A stretch of 64,000 bases of DNA from Alcanivorax sp. (GTDB lineage Bacteria; Pseudomonadota; Gammaproteobacteria; Pseudomonadales; Alcanivoracaceae). A program made the translations under genes and the position numbers. The DNA is taken from contig NZ_NVWY01000033.1 of NCBI RefSeq assembly GCF_002733835.1, positions 1-64,000 of the forward strand, in the 5' to 3' direction. Each line of letters begins with the position of its first letter. Positions within the stretch are counted from its first letter, which is position 1. Below the pieces are notes generated by a model that was given only the letters and a program-made list of their open reading frames with translations, was not told the DNA's origin and did no database searches. Shown piece by piece: positions 46,719 to 55,685 of the stretch.

Positions 46719-47975
46719 GTGGTCTCTGGGCGCGGTAGAAGTACGCCTCTATTCGCCACCCTGGCTATATTGTACTTCGCTCAGGGTCTACCTGCTGGGT
46801 TGCTGGGGAAATCCATGCCGGCGCTGGCCCGTGATGCGGGATTGTCGCCGGAATGGATTGGCTTGCTGGCTTTGCCTGCCTTGCCGTGGGCGCTGAAGTT
46901 TATCTGGGCGCCCTGGGTTGATCGCTGGGGCAGCGGCGGCCCCGATCATCGAAAGCGCTGGATTCTGGCCTGCCTGGCCGGGGTGGTGGCAGTACTGGCT
47001 GTGGCTGCCATGTTGCCCCAAGTCTGGCTGTTTGGTGCGGGTTTTGCCGTGCTTATCGTCATGCTGTTTCTGCTCAACCTGTTCAGTGCCACTCAGGACA
47101 TTGCCACCGATGGTCTGGCCGCCCGGCTACTGACGCCGAGGTTGCGTGGCCTGGGTAACAGCGTTCAGGTCAGTGGTTACAAGATCGGGATGATTCTGGG
47201 CAGTGGCGCCTTGTTGATTCTGGTCGGCTGGCTGGGCTGGCAAGCTACGCTGTTGACCGTTATTGCGATGTTGCTGTTGGTGGCGCTTACTGCCTGGCGA
47301 TTTGATGAGCCTCTTGAACCGGTGCGCCCACGCAAACCGGTGACCCTGCGGTGGTGGCTGCGCCAGTTGGCCCTGTTCTGGCGGCGGCCGGGTTTGGCTG
47401 TTTGGCTGCTCATCCTGCTTGGCTACAAAGTGGGGGATGGTTTTGGCACCCGCATGATCAAACCCTTCCTGGTCGATAGTCACTGGACCCTGGCAGAAAT
47501 CGGCACCCTGGACCTGGTGGCCTCATTGGTCGGGCTGGCAGGTGCCGGGTTGGCGGGGCTGACAATGATGCGGTTAAGTCGTCGCGTAGCCCTGTTCGGG
47601 TTTGCCGGTTTGCAGGCGCTGTCGTTTATTGGCTGGTGGTGGGTGGCAAGTTGGGGGGTAGATGCCCCGCAGGGGGCGTGGATCTGGGCGGTGGCGTTGT
47701 TTGAACAGTTGGCGGACGGCTTGTCAACGGTGGCGCTGTTTGTGGTGATGATGGATTACTGCCGCGCCGGCCATGAAGGCAGCGACTATACCGTGCAAGC
47801 GTCCGTGCAATTGTTCGCGGTAGGAGCGTTCACGCTGGCCAGCGGTTTCAGTGTGGCCTGGCTGGGCTATGCGTCGCATTTCCTGCTGGCTGCGATTCTC
47901 AGTGCAGTCGTTATAATAGCTGCCTTTTTCTGGCAACCACCGGTGGTTGCCCATGCGCCACGAGGAGAGCCCTGA
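46719..47975 (+). CDS. Major facilitator superfamily transporter (AmpG-like)
   Basis: A 418-aa membrane protein with about 12 hydrophobic segments. The start ([24 protein letters not shown]) and the loop [14 protein letters not shown] resemble AmpG/PAT-type MFS permeases, and [16 protein letters not shown] is characteristic of that group. Substrate not determinable; AmpG itself imports muropeptides, so a cell-wall turnover role is possible. GTG 46719 starts two bases after rlmM; an upstream in-frame start at 46689 would overlap rlmM. Confidence 0.83.
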   Translation: MVSGRGRSTPLFATLAILYFAQGLPAGLLGKSMPALARDAGLSPEWIGLLALPALPWALKFIWAPWVDRWGSGGPDHRKRWILACLAGVVAVLAVAAMLPQVWLFGAGFAVLIVMLFLLNLFSATQDIATDGLAARLLTPRLRGLGNSVQVSGYKIGMILGSGALLILVGWLGWQATLLTVIAMLLLVALTAWRFDEPLEPVRPRKPVTLRWWLRQLALFWRRPGLAVWLLILLGYKVGDGFGTRMIKPFLVDSHWTLAEIGTLDLVASLVGLAGAGLAGLTMMRLSRRVALFGFAGLQALSFIGWWWVASWGVDAPQGAWIWAVALFEQLADGLSTVALFVVMMDYCRAGHEGSDYTVQASVQLFAVGAFTLASGFSVAWLGYASHFLLAAILSAVVIIAAFFWQPPVVAHAPRGEP

Positions 47976-48214
47976 TGTCACTGGATGCGCAACACCACCT
48001 TGATGCCACCGGCCTGCTATGCCCGGAGCCGGTCATGATGCTGCATAACAAAGTGCGCGATATGGCGCCGGGTGAGGTGCTGAAAGTGCGGGCCACAGAC
48101 CCTTCTACCGAGCGGGATATCCCCAAGTTTTGTCAGTTTCTCGGTCATACCCTACTGACACAAGAACAGGACGGTGACCTTTACCTGTACTGGATCGAAA
48201 AGAAAAAAAGCTGA
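47975..48214 (+). CDS. tusA: Sulfurtransferase TusA
   Basis: A 79-aa sulfur carrier with the signature [19 protein letters not shown]; the persulfide Cys is Cys16. TusA relays sulfur from IscS to TusBCD for 2-thiouridine in tRNA. Start ATG overlaps the MFS stop (TGATG). Length fits E. coli TusA (81 aa). Confidence 0.95.
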   Translation: MSLDAQHHLDATGLLCPEPVMMLHNKVRDMAPGEVLKVRATDPSTERDIPKFCQFLGHTLLTQEQDGDLYLYWIEKKKS

Positions 48215-48236
48215 GTGACACAACATTGGCGTCAGC

Positions 48237-48271
48237 CTGAACCCCGGAGAAACTCGGTTTCCGGGGTTCAG
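48237..48271. terminator. Stem-loop between tusA and the convergent gene
   Basis: A perfect 12-bp stem (ctgaaccccgga / tccggggttcag) with an 11-base loop, 23 bases after the tusA stop. There is no T run, so it may act as a Rho-independent-like or RNA-stabilising hairpin. Confidence 0.6.
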
Positions 48272-48322
48272 TGCCTAGCCCGTGCCAGTGTTGTTTCGCA
48301 CTGCCTGAATATTCACCAATAT

Positions 48323-49009
48323 TCAGCTTTTTGCCAGCATGGCCACCGCCGCCAGTGCTTCCGGGTCTCTCTCCTTTAACTTGTTGGCAATGCCGTGCTG
48401 GAAGAAATACCGGAAGGCCGGTAGCGATTGTGCGGTGGTCAAGCATTCTGCGCCGGGCAGAATCGGTGTCTCAACCGGGTCGTTTTCCTGTGCCACCATG
48501 GCCGACAGGGTGCCATCGGCAAACAGCTTCCAGCTCACCACTTCCATCAGGCTGATGGTGTGGAAGTTGTCTTCTGAAAAGACCGCATGGGTGCCGATGG
48601 TATCCGGGATTTCCTGAATGGCCTGTTCGCCGGGTTGTGGCTTGCCGAAGAACGACAGGGCCGCATCCATTTCCTGTACCTTGTGTTCCGGTGCCTCCAC
48701 GAACAGGTAATCGCTGCCGGGCAGGCGGTAACCTTCCCAGCGGCCATTCAGCGGGTCGGCCAGCGCCATGGCGGTGACCGGTTCCTTGAGCCAGGGAACC
48801 ATGGCCACGGTGTCACCATTGGCCAGTCTTGCCCAGGCCAGTATTTTCAGTGAGAACAGTTTGTCGGGGTGATGATCGTTGGCATACAACAGCTCAATGC
48901 CATCGTATTCCGGGGATAAACGCAAAATGGGGGGCTTGGCCGCTTTGCGGCGTGGAGAGAAGGAAACAACATTGTTTCCGCCAGGGTGTTGCCGGTTCGC
49001 CTGAGACAT
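48323..49009 (-). CDS. Hypothetical protein, 228 aa
   Basis: A soluble-looking protein that I do not recognise. It begins MSQANRQHPGGNNVVSF, has two similar-looking halves around DGIELLYANDHHPDKLFSLKILAW and HTISLMEVVSWKLFADGTLSAMVA (both contain a W/A-x-L-A/F-x-G-x-x-x-A-M-V pattern), and ends in a helical segment ALAAVAMLAKS. The internal symmetry may mean a duplicated small domain. ATG 49009 has GGAGG five bases upstream. No signal peptide or membrane helix. Confidence 0.75.
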   Translation of the reverse strand: MSQANRQHPGGNNVVSFSPRRKAAKPPILRLSPEYDGIELLYANDHHPDKLFSLKILAWARLANGDTVAMVPWLKEPVTAMALADPLNGRWEGYRLPGSDYLFVEAPEHKVQEMDAALSFFGKPQPGEQAIQEIPDTIGTHAVFSEDNFHTISLMEVVSWKLFADGTLSAMVAQENDPVETPILPGAECLTTAQSLPAFRYFFQHGIANKLKERDPEALAAVAMLAKS

Positions 49010-49202
49010 GGGCACCTCCCGGTACGTTTCCTTGGGGGGACGCGAGCACGATCACAGCGGATCGTTCAGCACGGCCCGTTAATTCACGTTAGCCTGTCAT
49101 GCGATGCCATGCAAGCGGGTGCAGATAACCGGTTCGCGTGGCATAAAGCGGGCTCGCCGTGGGCAAGAGGGCGCCTGCCTGTGGTATTACCTGGTAGCCA
49201 TG
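49010..49202. other. Gene-free region upstream of the 228-aa gene
   Basis: Only the ribosome site of the minus-strand gene was recognised. Short plus-strand frames here have no ribosome site and no recognisable protein. Confidence 0.4.
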
Positions 49203-49410
49203 TTCTGCGCTTTGCCTAACGCTCGAGGCTGGATGCCTGACGTGAAACCCCATGGGCTAAGGAGCTCTCGCTCTTGCGGTGCCTCCTTTTGAGGGAGGGC
49301 CATTATTCGGGAAATAATGGGTAATGTGTTTTGTGCAGAGAGCATGGCGACCAGGGTTTAAGTTTTTCAGGTTTTGAATGCAGGCGTACGTCGTCGGGCA
49401 TCCGGCGTCC
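49203..49410 (-). repeat. Dispersed TIR-bounded repeat, copy 2 (inverted relative to copy 1)
   Basis: Homologous to 13923-14140 on the other strand. It keeps the 19-base identical run (49364-49382), the end cgtcgggcatccggcgtcc (49392-49410), the opposite end aggctggatgcctgacg (49226-49242) and both hairpins. The first hairpin (49300-49320) is extended to 8 bp by an added cc/gg pair absent in copy 1, and the second (49282-49298) has changed loop sequence. It ends 11 bases before the ribosome site of the following gene. Confidence 0.8.
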
Positions 49411-49431
49411 AGCAATAACCAGGAGTGATGT

Positions 49432-49920
49432 GTGGAGTGTGATTATTACTTTGCCTATGGGTCGAACATGAACCCGGCACGAATGGCGGTGCGGGGCATG
49501 CGCTATCGGCAATCGTTACGGGCGCAATTACCCGGCTGGCAACTGGCATTCAACAAGCGCGCCCATGGCAAAGAAGGGATTGCCTACGCCAACATTGTGA
49601 AGGCGGACCATGGCGGGGCGGAGGTGCAGGGCGTCTTGTACCAGCTGTGGGACCACCGCGAAATCGAACGTATGGATCCGTTCGAGGGTCACCCGGTCCG
49701 TTATCGCCGTGAACGCTTGCCAGTACAGACCGATGAGGGCGAGCGACAGACCTGGGTTTATATCGCCAATACCGAGTGGCAAGCCGATGATCTGCGTCCG
49801 GAGCGCTGGTATTTGAATCACTTGCTCAGTGGGCGTCCCTGGCTCAGTGCCGATTATTACCGACACTTGCTGACCACGGCCTGCGTGGGCGACCCGGAAT
49901 CCGACGAGACACTGCTCTAG
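49432..49920 (+). CDS. Gamma-glutamylcyclotransferase-like protein
   Basis: A 162-aa GGCT-fold protein: YFAYGSNMNPARM at the N-terminus forms the substrate loop, and the catalytic acid is the Glu in DPFEGHPVRYRR. Related enzymes release 5-oxoproline from gamma-glutamyl amines or amino acids. GTG 49432 is chosen because AGGAG lies six bases upstream; the nearby ATG 49428 is out of frame. The end overlaps the DUF3325 gene by 4 bases. Confidence 0.85.
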   Translation: MECDYYFAYGSNMNPARMAVRGMRYRQSLRAQLPGWQLAFNKRAHGKEGIAYANIVKADHGGAEVQGVLYQLWDHREIERMDPFEGHPVRYRRERLPVQTDEGERQTWVYIANTEWQADDLRPERWYLNHLLSGRPWLSADYYRHLLTTACVGDPESDETLL

Positions 49921-50267
49921 ACCAGCGCCACCGTTGACCAGGTCAGCATGGCCAACACGGGCAAGGCGACAGCCAGTCGTCCTGCCAACCGTGCGCGATA
50001 CGGCAGCAAAAACACCAGTGGCAAGCCGGCTATTGCCACCAGTCCCACGGCCATAAACAGTGCCAGCCCCAGGGGCCAGACCGTCAACGTGACCCACAGC
50101 GATAATGCCAACAGCAACCAGCCGGGCCATCGGTAATAGCGCACGCGTTCCGGCTGCAGCTTGCGGCCCATGACCTGGTCATGGTGACGTTTCATGGCCA
50201 GAGACAGGCTGGTCAGGCCGGCATAGGCCAGAGCCAGCGCCAGAAACAGTGGCGGGGCCATCGTCAT
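49917..50267 (-). CDS. DUF3325 membrane protein
   Basis: A 116-aa protein with three to four hydrophobic segments; the pattern MKRHHDQV and RYYRWPGWLLLALSLW matches DUF3325. This family usually travels with PepSY and DUF3649 membrane proteins beside siderophore receptors. It overlaps the PepSY gene by 4 bases, as third gene of the operon. Confidence 0.85.
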   Translation of the reverse strand: MTMAPPLFLALALAYAGLTSLSLAMKRHHDQVMGRKLQPERVRYYRWPGWLLLALSLWVTLTVWPLGLALFMAVGLVAIAGLPLVFLLPYRARLAGRLAVALPVLAMLTWSTVALV

Positions 50268-51892
50268 GGGGATTCTCCGGCAGGTTGCTCACTGGCCGGG
50301 TTGGTTGTGTTGAAGGGGCGCGGCGCAGGGGCACGGCGTGCTTTTGCCGGCAGCGGTTTGCGCTGCAAACGCCACAGGGTATGCCCGCCCAGGGCAGCAA
50401 GAATCAGGCAGACCAGATCGAAACTGGCGATGGCTGCATGTTGCCAGGCCAGAGGCGTAAACAGGTGCGACGCCGTGGTGAAAATGTTGACTACCGGTAT
50501 GGCAAACCACAGCAGCGAGGCGGCAGCGACCTGCTCAATCCAGCCGTGGCGGTTCGGGCGCAGCAGACCATGCACCAGTGACACCAGCCAGACAATGAAG
50601 AAGACCTGAATCTCACGGTCTTCGCGGGCAGCCAGCGTGACCGGTAGCAAACGGTTGGCCAGGAAGTAGGCGGCGATGGCCAGCATCAGCCCGGTGATGG
50701 AGGCCATATTCAGTCCGTTCACCATTTTCAGGGCCCGGTCGGGCTGCTGGTCCCGGCGCAATTGCTGGGTGCGTTTGCTCACCCACAGCAGCATGCCGGT
50801 CACGGTCATGGCGGAGCCTGCGACCCCGAACAGAAAGAACAGCCAGCGGGTTAGTGGATCGGCGAAGCGAGTCATGTGCACACTGGTAAAGAAATTATAG
50901 ATACGCCAGCCCGGTGACACCGGATCATTGGCGGGGATGTGGGTGTCGATCAGCTCACCGGTATTGCCCTGGAATACTTGCGTTGGATCGCCACCGCGCT
51001 GGCGATCGGTGACCGCCGGATCCCTGTTGACCCGCAAGGTGATCTGCGCGTTGTCCCGGTTGGGGTTGGTGATTTGAATGCGTTCTACCGGTTTGCCGAA
51101 GCGGGTTTCGGTTTGTTCGATCAATGGCCCGATCGCCACCATCTCACCCGGCGAGCCAGGTTGCGCCGCGTCTTCTCCGCGGGAAAATACCTCGGAGAAA
51201 AACGAGCGGCGGTCATTCTCATAGGCCGCGTCGATTCCCCAGGGCATGATCAGGGTCATAAACAGCAGCAGGCCGGAATAGGTGATCATGAAGTGGTAGG
51301 GCAGCGCGAGGACCGCCGTGGCGTTGTGGGCGTCCAGCCAGGACCGCTGCCCCTTGCCGGGCCGGAAGGTAAAGAAATCCTTGAAGATTTTCTTGTGGGT
51401 GATCACCCCGCTGATAATGGCGATCAACATGAACATGGTTGCCAGGCAGACCAGCAACCGCGCCCACAGGCGGTCGATGCCGTACAGTTCAAAATGAAAG
51501 CGGTAGAAAAAATTGCCGCCGCGGGTGGCGCGTGGTGCAACGACCTCGCCGCTATCCGCATCCATGAGTATCTGTTCACCGCGATGGCGTCTTCCGTCTT
51601 CAGGTGGTTTGGCCGGTTGCCAGCGCAGCTCGGCGGCGGTCTGGCGGGGGCCGGGCAGGCTGATGTCCCAGGAGCGGGCGTCTGGAGCTTTGGCATTCAA
51701 TGCTGCCAGAGCCATGTCGATGGTGCCTGGTTGCAGGGTGGAATCATGCACTTCCGGCTGCATCCACAGGGTAATTTCTTCCCGAAAATAAGCACTGGTG
51801 CCAGTAATAAAAATGGCCACCAGCAACCAGCCGAGTAACAGGCCGGTCCAGGTGTGTAGCCAGGCCATGGATTGGCGAAATGATTTATTCAT
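50264..51892 (-). CDS. PepSY-associated TM protein, probable iron uptake component
   Basis: A 542-aa inner-membrane protein with four or more helices. N-terminal MAWLHTWTGLLLGWLLVAIFITGTSAYF is the typical PepSY_TM start with a conserved His; periplasmic PepSY-like segments follow, with MITYSGLLLFMTLIMPWG and a C-terminal helical bundle. Such proteins are proposed to reduce ferric siderophores in the periplasm. ATG 51892 overlaps the upstream DUF3649 gene by 4 bases; a longer frame exists but lies within that gene. Confidence 0.88.
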   Translation of the reverse strand: MNKSFRQSMAWLHTWTGLLLGWLLVAIFITGTSAYFREEITLWMQPEVHDSTLQPGTIDMALAALNAKAPDARSWDISLPGPRQTAAELRWQPAKPPEDGRRHRGEQILMDADSGEVVAPRATRGGNFFYRFHFELYGIDRLWARLLVCLATMFMLIAIISGVITHKKIFKDFFTFRPGKGQRSWLDAHNATAVLALPYHFMITYSGLLLFMTLIMPWGIDAAYENDRRSFFSEVFSRGEDAAQPGSPGEMVAIGPLIEQTETRFGKPVERIQITNPNRDNAQITLRVNRDPAVTDRQRGGDPTQVFQGNTGELIDTHIPANDPVSPGWRIYNFFTSVHMTRFADPLTRWLFFLFGVAGSAMTVTGMLLWVSKRTQQLRRDQQPDRALKMVNGLNMASITGLMLAIAAYFLANRLLPVTLAAREDREIQVFFIVWLVSLVHGLLRPNRHGWIEQVAAASLLWFAIPVVNIFTTASHLFTPLAWQHAAIASFDLVCLILAALGGHTLWRLQRKPLPAKARRAPAPRPFNTTNPASEQPAGESP

Positions 51893-52155
51893 GCGGGCAG
51901 GCCCCACAGATACAGCCCACCCAGCAGCACGCCAGGGGCGAGAATGCCGGCCCAGGCCCGCCAGGCTGAGCGGGCGGAAAACGCCCAAATAGCCGCGCCG
52001 CTACACAACAGCAACGCCACCATGATGCCAATGATCACGGCCTGGTCGCGGGCCATGGGCAGGGTAACGGCCAGGGCCATGGCCGACAGGGACGCAAGGC
52101 CATAACCACCCAAAGCCGCGGCCAGGGTGCGGGAGGTAATCGAAAGTGGAGACAT
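51889..52155 (-). CDS. DUF3649 membrane protein
   Basis: An 88-aa protein with three hydrophobic segments (SRTLAAALGGYGLASLSAMALAV, IIGIMVALLLCSGAAIWAFSA, ILAPGVLLGGLYLWG read separately), matching DUF3649. It is the first gene of the DUF3649-PepSY-DUF3325 operon and lies 25 bases behind a Fur-box-like site, so iron control is likely. Confidence 0.83.
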   Translation of the reverse strand: MSPLSITSRTLAAALGGYGLASLSAMALAVTLPMARDQAVIIGIMVALLLCSGAAIWAFSARSAWRAWAGILAPGVLLGGLYLWGLPA

Positions 52156-52180
52156 AGGAATGTAGAGGCAAGCTAACCAA

Positions 52181-52199
52181 AATGAGAATGGTTATTATC
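52181..52199 (-). promoter_or_regulatory. Fur-box-like operator
   Basis: The 19 bases read gataataaccattctcatt on the minus strand and match 12 of 19 positions of the Fur consensus (GATAATGATAATCATTATC), including the first six. The site is 26 bases upstream of the DUF3649 start. Confidence 0.65.
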
Positions 52200-52284
52200 T
52201 ACAGAAGCAATGCAAAGAAAATGCAAATAACACAATGAAAGCGCTGCCAGGGTGTAAAAACTGTAAGGCAGGTGAGCGCCCGGC

Positions 52285-53667
52285 TCAGGCGGCCAGGTCT
52301 TCCTGCGAGCTTGTCGGCGGTGCCGGTAGTGGCTGAGCGAGGCGCCAGCGCAGACGCCAGCCCAGGAAGACGGCAGCACTGGTCAGCCCGGCCACCAGGC
52401 CGATCCAGAACCCGGCGGGACCCATGGGGTCCACCCACCAGTGGGTCAGCGCCAGGCCATAGCCGATGGGCAGGCCGATACCCCAGTAGGCCAGCAGGGT
52501 CATCACCATGGGCCAACCGGTGTCTTCAAAGCCACGCAGGCAGCCATTGGCGCACACCTGCAGGGCGTCGGAAACCTGGTACAGGGCGGCGAACAACAAC
52601 AGGTAGCTGGCCAGTGCAATCACCGAGCCGTTGTCGGTATAAATACGGGGGATCCAGTGGCGGGCCAGCACCAGACTGGAGGCGGCGGCGATGCCCACGA
52701 CCAGGGTAATGGCCATGGCCACCTGCACCGCCACGCGGATGCCGTCCCGGTCGCTGCGCCCCCGGGCGTGGCCCACCCGCACGGTGGCGGCAAGGGCAAA
52801 ACTCAGTGGTACCATGAAAATCAGGGAGGTGAAGTTGAGAGCAATCTGGTGACTGGCAACGACCTGGGCACCCAGGCTGCCGATCAGCAGAGCGATGACC
52901 GCAAAGATGCTCACCTCAAAGAAAATCGTCAGCCCCACCGGCAAGCCCAGGCGCAGCATGTAGCCAAGACTGGCCCGTTCTAAATGCCGTTGCCGCAGGT
53001 TCAATGGCGCGTGCTGGTACACCGGGTGGCGGTGCGTGTAGATCATCATCATCAGCGCCATGGACCACATCACCAGCGAGGTGGCCCAGCCGCAGCCCAC
53101 GCCGCCCATGGCCGGGAAGCCGAGCTTGCCGTAGATCAGCACATAGTTGCTGGGAATGTTGATCATCAGCCCGATAACGCTGATCAGCAGCACCGGACGG
53201 GTATGATTCATGGCCTCGGTATAACTGCGCAGGGCCAGCATTATCGCGGCACCGGGCATCCCCCAGCTGAGCGCATCCAGGTAGCCGCTGACCATGGGCC
53301 GAATGGCCGGGTCCACATCCATCCATACCAGCACCGGGGCAATGCTGCGCAGGATCAGCGCACACAGGACACCCAGCCCCAGGCCCAACCAGAGCCCCTG
53401 CTGGGCGAGGGGGTTGATGCGATGATAAGCTTCGCCGCCCAGATGCCGCGACAGCACCGGGGTGGCGCTCATCAGCACGCCGGTCATGAACAGAAACAGG
53501 GGTACCCAGATACTGGCGCCCACGGCCACCGCGGCCAGGTCATTGGCGCTGACTCGCCCGGCCATCATGGTGTCCACAAAGCCGTTGGCCGTCTGCGCCA
53601 GTTGCCCACCCAGAATCGGCAGTGCGAGGGTGAGTTGGGCGGCGAGTTCCTGACGGCGGGATAACAT
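52285..53667 (-). CDS. MATE-family multidrug/sodium antiporter (NorM-like)
   Basis: A 460-aa exporter with 12 hydrophobic segments. The two homologous halves show the MATE pattern: N-terminal LALPILGGQLAQTANGFVDTMMAGRVSANDLAAV and later FALAATVRVGHARGR and VCANGCLRGFEDTGWPMV. It should expel cationic drugs by ion exchange. ATG 53667 is used; TTG 53673 would add two residues. It lies upstream of the iron operon on the same strand but the Fur-like site separates them. Confidence 0.9.
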   Translation of the reverse strand: MLSRRQELAAQLTLALPILGGQLAQTANGFVDTMMAGRVSANDLAAVAVGASIWVPLFLFMTGVLMSATPVLSRHLGGEAYHRINPLAQQGLWLGLGLGVLCALILRSIAPVLVWMDVDPAIRPMVSGYLDALSWGMPGAAIMLALRSYTEAMNHTRPVLLISVIGLMINIPSNYVLIYGKLGFPAMGGVGCGWATSLVMWSMALMMMIYTHRHPVYQHAPLNLRQRHLERASLGYMLRLGLPVGLTIFFEVSIFAVIALLIGSLGAQVVASHQIALNFTSLIFMVPLSFALAATVRVGHARGRSDRDGIRVAVQVAMAITLVVGIAAASSLVLARHWIPRIYTDNGSVIALASYLLLFAALYQVSDALQVCANGCLRGFEDTGWPMVMTLLAYWGIGLPIGYGLALTHWWVDPMGPAGFWIGLVAGLTSAAVFLGWRLRWRLAQPLPAPPTSSQEDLAA

Positions 53668-53698
53668 AGGCAAGTGCTACTGTTGTAAACGGAACGGT

Positions 53699-54289
53699 GT
53701 GGTGAACGAAATAGATCAGAATCAGGTTCAGACGAAGGCGGCTACCATACCGCAAAGCGCTTCACAGGGGTACGTCAGTGGTGAACTGGAGCGCCTGTTT
53801 CGGGCGACTTTTTTTCATTCCCACCACACCGTGCTGGAAGGTGGCGCCAGTGAACCGGTATACCTGCCCGGCCAGCCCCACCGAATTTGCTATACCCATG
53901 ACTATTTTCGCAGTGCTCTGCACGAAATCGCCCACTGGTGCGTGGCCGGCGCTGCGCGGCGGCAACAGGAAGACTATGGTTACTGGTATGCGCCGGATGG
54001 TCGCAGTGCGGATCAGCAGGCGGAGTTCAGCCGGGTGGAAGTCTATCCTCAGGCTTTGGAAGCGCTTTTCTGTGCCGCTTGTGGGCATGATTTTCGGGTG
54101 TCGCTGGATAACCTGAATGGTGACGGTGGTGATGAAGCGGCGTTTGCGGTGGAGGTAAAAGCGAAAGCGCAGGCGTTGCTGGAGCAAGGCCTCGCCGAGC
54201 GACCGGCGCGTTGGTGTAAAGCGCTGGCAAAAGCGTATGAGCGTGAGGCTGTGCCGCTCGGTCAGGCGCTGGAGCGCTTGTTTTGTTAG
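53699..54289 (+). CDS. epmC: Elongation factor P hydroxylase EpmC
   Basis: A 196-aa protein of the EpmC (YfcM) family that hydroxylates the beta-lysylated lysine of EF-P. Metal-binding HEIAHW (His75, Glu76, His79), GYWYAPDGRSADQQAEFSRVEVYPQALE (read in parts) and CAACGHDFRVSLDN are family hallmarks. GTG 53699 or 53702 is the start. It is convergent with the DUF58 gene across a palindromic repeat. Confidence 0.9.
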   Translation: MVNEIDQNQVQTKAATIPQSASQGYVSGELERLFRATFFHSHHTVLEGGASEPVYLPGQPHRICYTHDYFRSALHEIAHWCVAGAARRQQEDYGYWYAPDGRSADQQAEFSRVEVYPQALEALFCAACGHDFRVSLDNLNGDGGDEAAFAVEVKAKAQALLEQGLAERPARWCKALAKAYEREAVPLGQALERLFC

Positions 54290-54294
54290 TGTTG

Positions 54295-54377
54295 TCGGAT
54301 TACGGCCTTCGGCCTAATTCGACCGACAAAACCCAACTTCTCAAGTAGGTCGAATTAGCCTGAAAGGCGTAATCCGA
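54295..54377. repeat. Palindromic intergenic repeat / bidirectional terminator
   Basis: Two 30-base arms in inverted orientation, tcggattacg...ctaattcgacc (54295-54324) and its near reverse complement (54348-54377), separated by 23 bases. Each arm has its own small hairpin (ggcc-ttc-ggcc in the left). The right arm ends exactly at the stop codon of the DUF58 gene. It has the form of paired REP-like repeats found between convergent genes. Confidence 0.75.
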
Positions 54378-55685
54378 CTAAAGCCGTCCGCTGCGTTTCA
54401 GTGCCAGATATAGATGGTTTAATTGCTGCGGCATGTTTTGCGGTGTGGCGCTGGTGACCAGGGCGCCGGCGTGTCGCAGGCGTGTGTGCAACTGTTCGCG
54501 CTGTTTTTGTTCCTGGGCGTCGGCACAGACGGTCAGTGCCCGATCAAAATCCTCAACCGGCTGACGGGCCAGCGCTTCCTGCTCGGGCAACAGCATGTCG
54601 GCAATCAGCACCAGATGGTGTCGCCGCATCAAGCCGACGGCGCTGAGCAGGTCATCCAGATCCTCGTGTTGCAGCCGTGTCACCAGCACCACCAGTGCCC
54701 GTCGGCGGCTATGGCGTACCAGTTGGCGGGCGGCCAGGCTGAAGTCGCTGGCGTGCTGGCTGGGGTGCAGATCGTAGAGCCCGTTGAGCAAATGATTGAG
54801 ACCATTCTGGCCCTGCACCGGCGGCAGCCAGCGCGGCTGGTCGCCGGAGAACAGCATGGCCCCGGCCTTGTCTTTCTGTTTGAGCGCACTCCAGGCAAGC
54901 AGCAGCGAGGCATTGAGCGCATGGTCGAAGCCGGTGAGCTTGCCCACCGGCATGCCCAGGCGCCGGCCACCATCCAGCATGATAAGCACTTGCTGGTTTT
55001 GCTCGTCCTGATACTCACGGCTGATCAAACTGCGGCGGCGGGCAGTGGCTTTCCAGTCGATCTGACGCAGGCTGTCGCCGGGGTGATACTCGCGTAACTG
55101 GTGAAATTCCATACCTTCGCCACGGCGGGGCTTGAGGCGACTGCCGGTGAGCAGAAAGGAATGGTTGGCGTCCAGCTGCGTCTGGCTGATGCGGGAAAAA
55201 TCCGGATATACCGGGACGGTGCAATGGGCCGGGCAGGTTTTGCGTAGCGACCAGAAACCCAGCTGGCTGGGGAACCAGAATTCCAGGTCACCGAACGTCA
55301 CCGGGCCACGCCGGCTGGGGCGGTAGTGGTAAGTGAATTCGGTGAGTTCTTGCTCGGCACGGGCCAGCTCACAGGGCAGGCCAGTGAGCGGGTCATCGCC
55401 GGGGTGATGGTCCGCCAGGGTCATGGAGGCCGGCAGCTCGGCGGAGGGAATGCGTACCTTGATCGGGTGCGGCTGTTGCACGGACAGGGCATTGGGCACG
55501 ATACGCTCGGCCGATGGGGCCGGACGGCGCAAGCCATGGAGCAGGTCGAGCAGGGCAAAGGCCGCCAGAATCGCTCCGGCCGCCCACCACAACAGGCTCG
55601 CGATGCTGCCGCTGAAAAACAACAGCAAGATCGCGCTCAGGGCCCACAGGCCAACGGCAAGAAGCAGGCGAGGTGCAGGCTTCAT
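54378..55685 (-). CDS. DUF58 protein of the MoxR-associated envelope cluster
   Basis: A 435-aa protein with two N-terminal membrane helices (about 6-42) and a DUF58/vWA-like domain. Signature parts: YHPGDSLRQIDWKATARRRSLISREYQDE (read in parts) and LIMLDGGRRLGMPVG. DUF58 proteins are encoded next to MoxR ATPases, which probably act on them as chaperones. It overlaps moxR by 4 bases and ends the minus-strand cluster. Confidence 0.9.
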   Translation of the reverse strand: MKPAPRLLLAVGLWALSAILLLFFSGSIASLLWWAAGAILAAFALLDLLHGLRRPAPSAERIVPNALSVQQPHPIKVRIPSAELPASMTLADHHPGDDPLTGLPCELARAEQELTEFTYHYRPSRRGPVTFGDLEFWFPSQLGFWSLRKTCPAHCTVPVYPDFSRISQTQLDANHSFLLTGSRLKPRRGEGMEFHQLREYHPGDSLRQIDWKATARRRSLISREYQDEQNQQVLIMLDGGRRLGMPVGKLTGFDHALNASLLLAWSALKQKDKAGAMLFSGDQPRWLPPVQGQNGLNHLLNGLYDLHPSQHASDFSLAARQLVRHSRRRALVVLVTRLQHEDLDDLLSAVGLMRRHHLVLIADMLLPEQEALARQPVEDFDRALTVCADAQEQKQREQLHTRLRHAGALVTSATPQNMPQQLNHLYLALKRSGRL

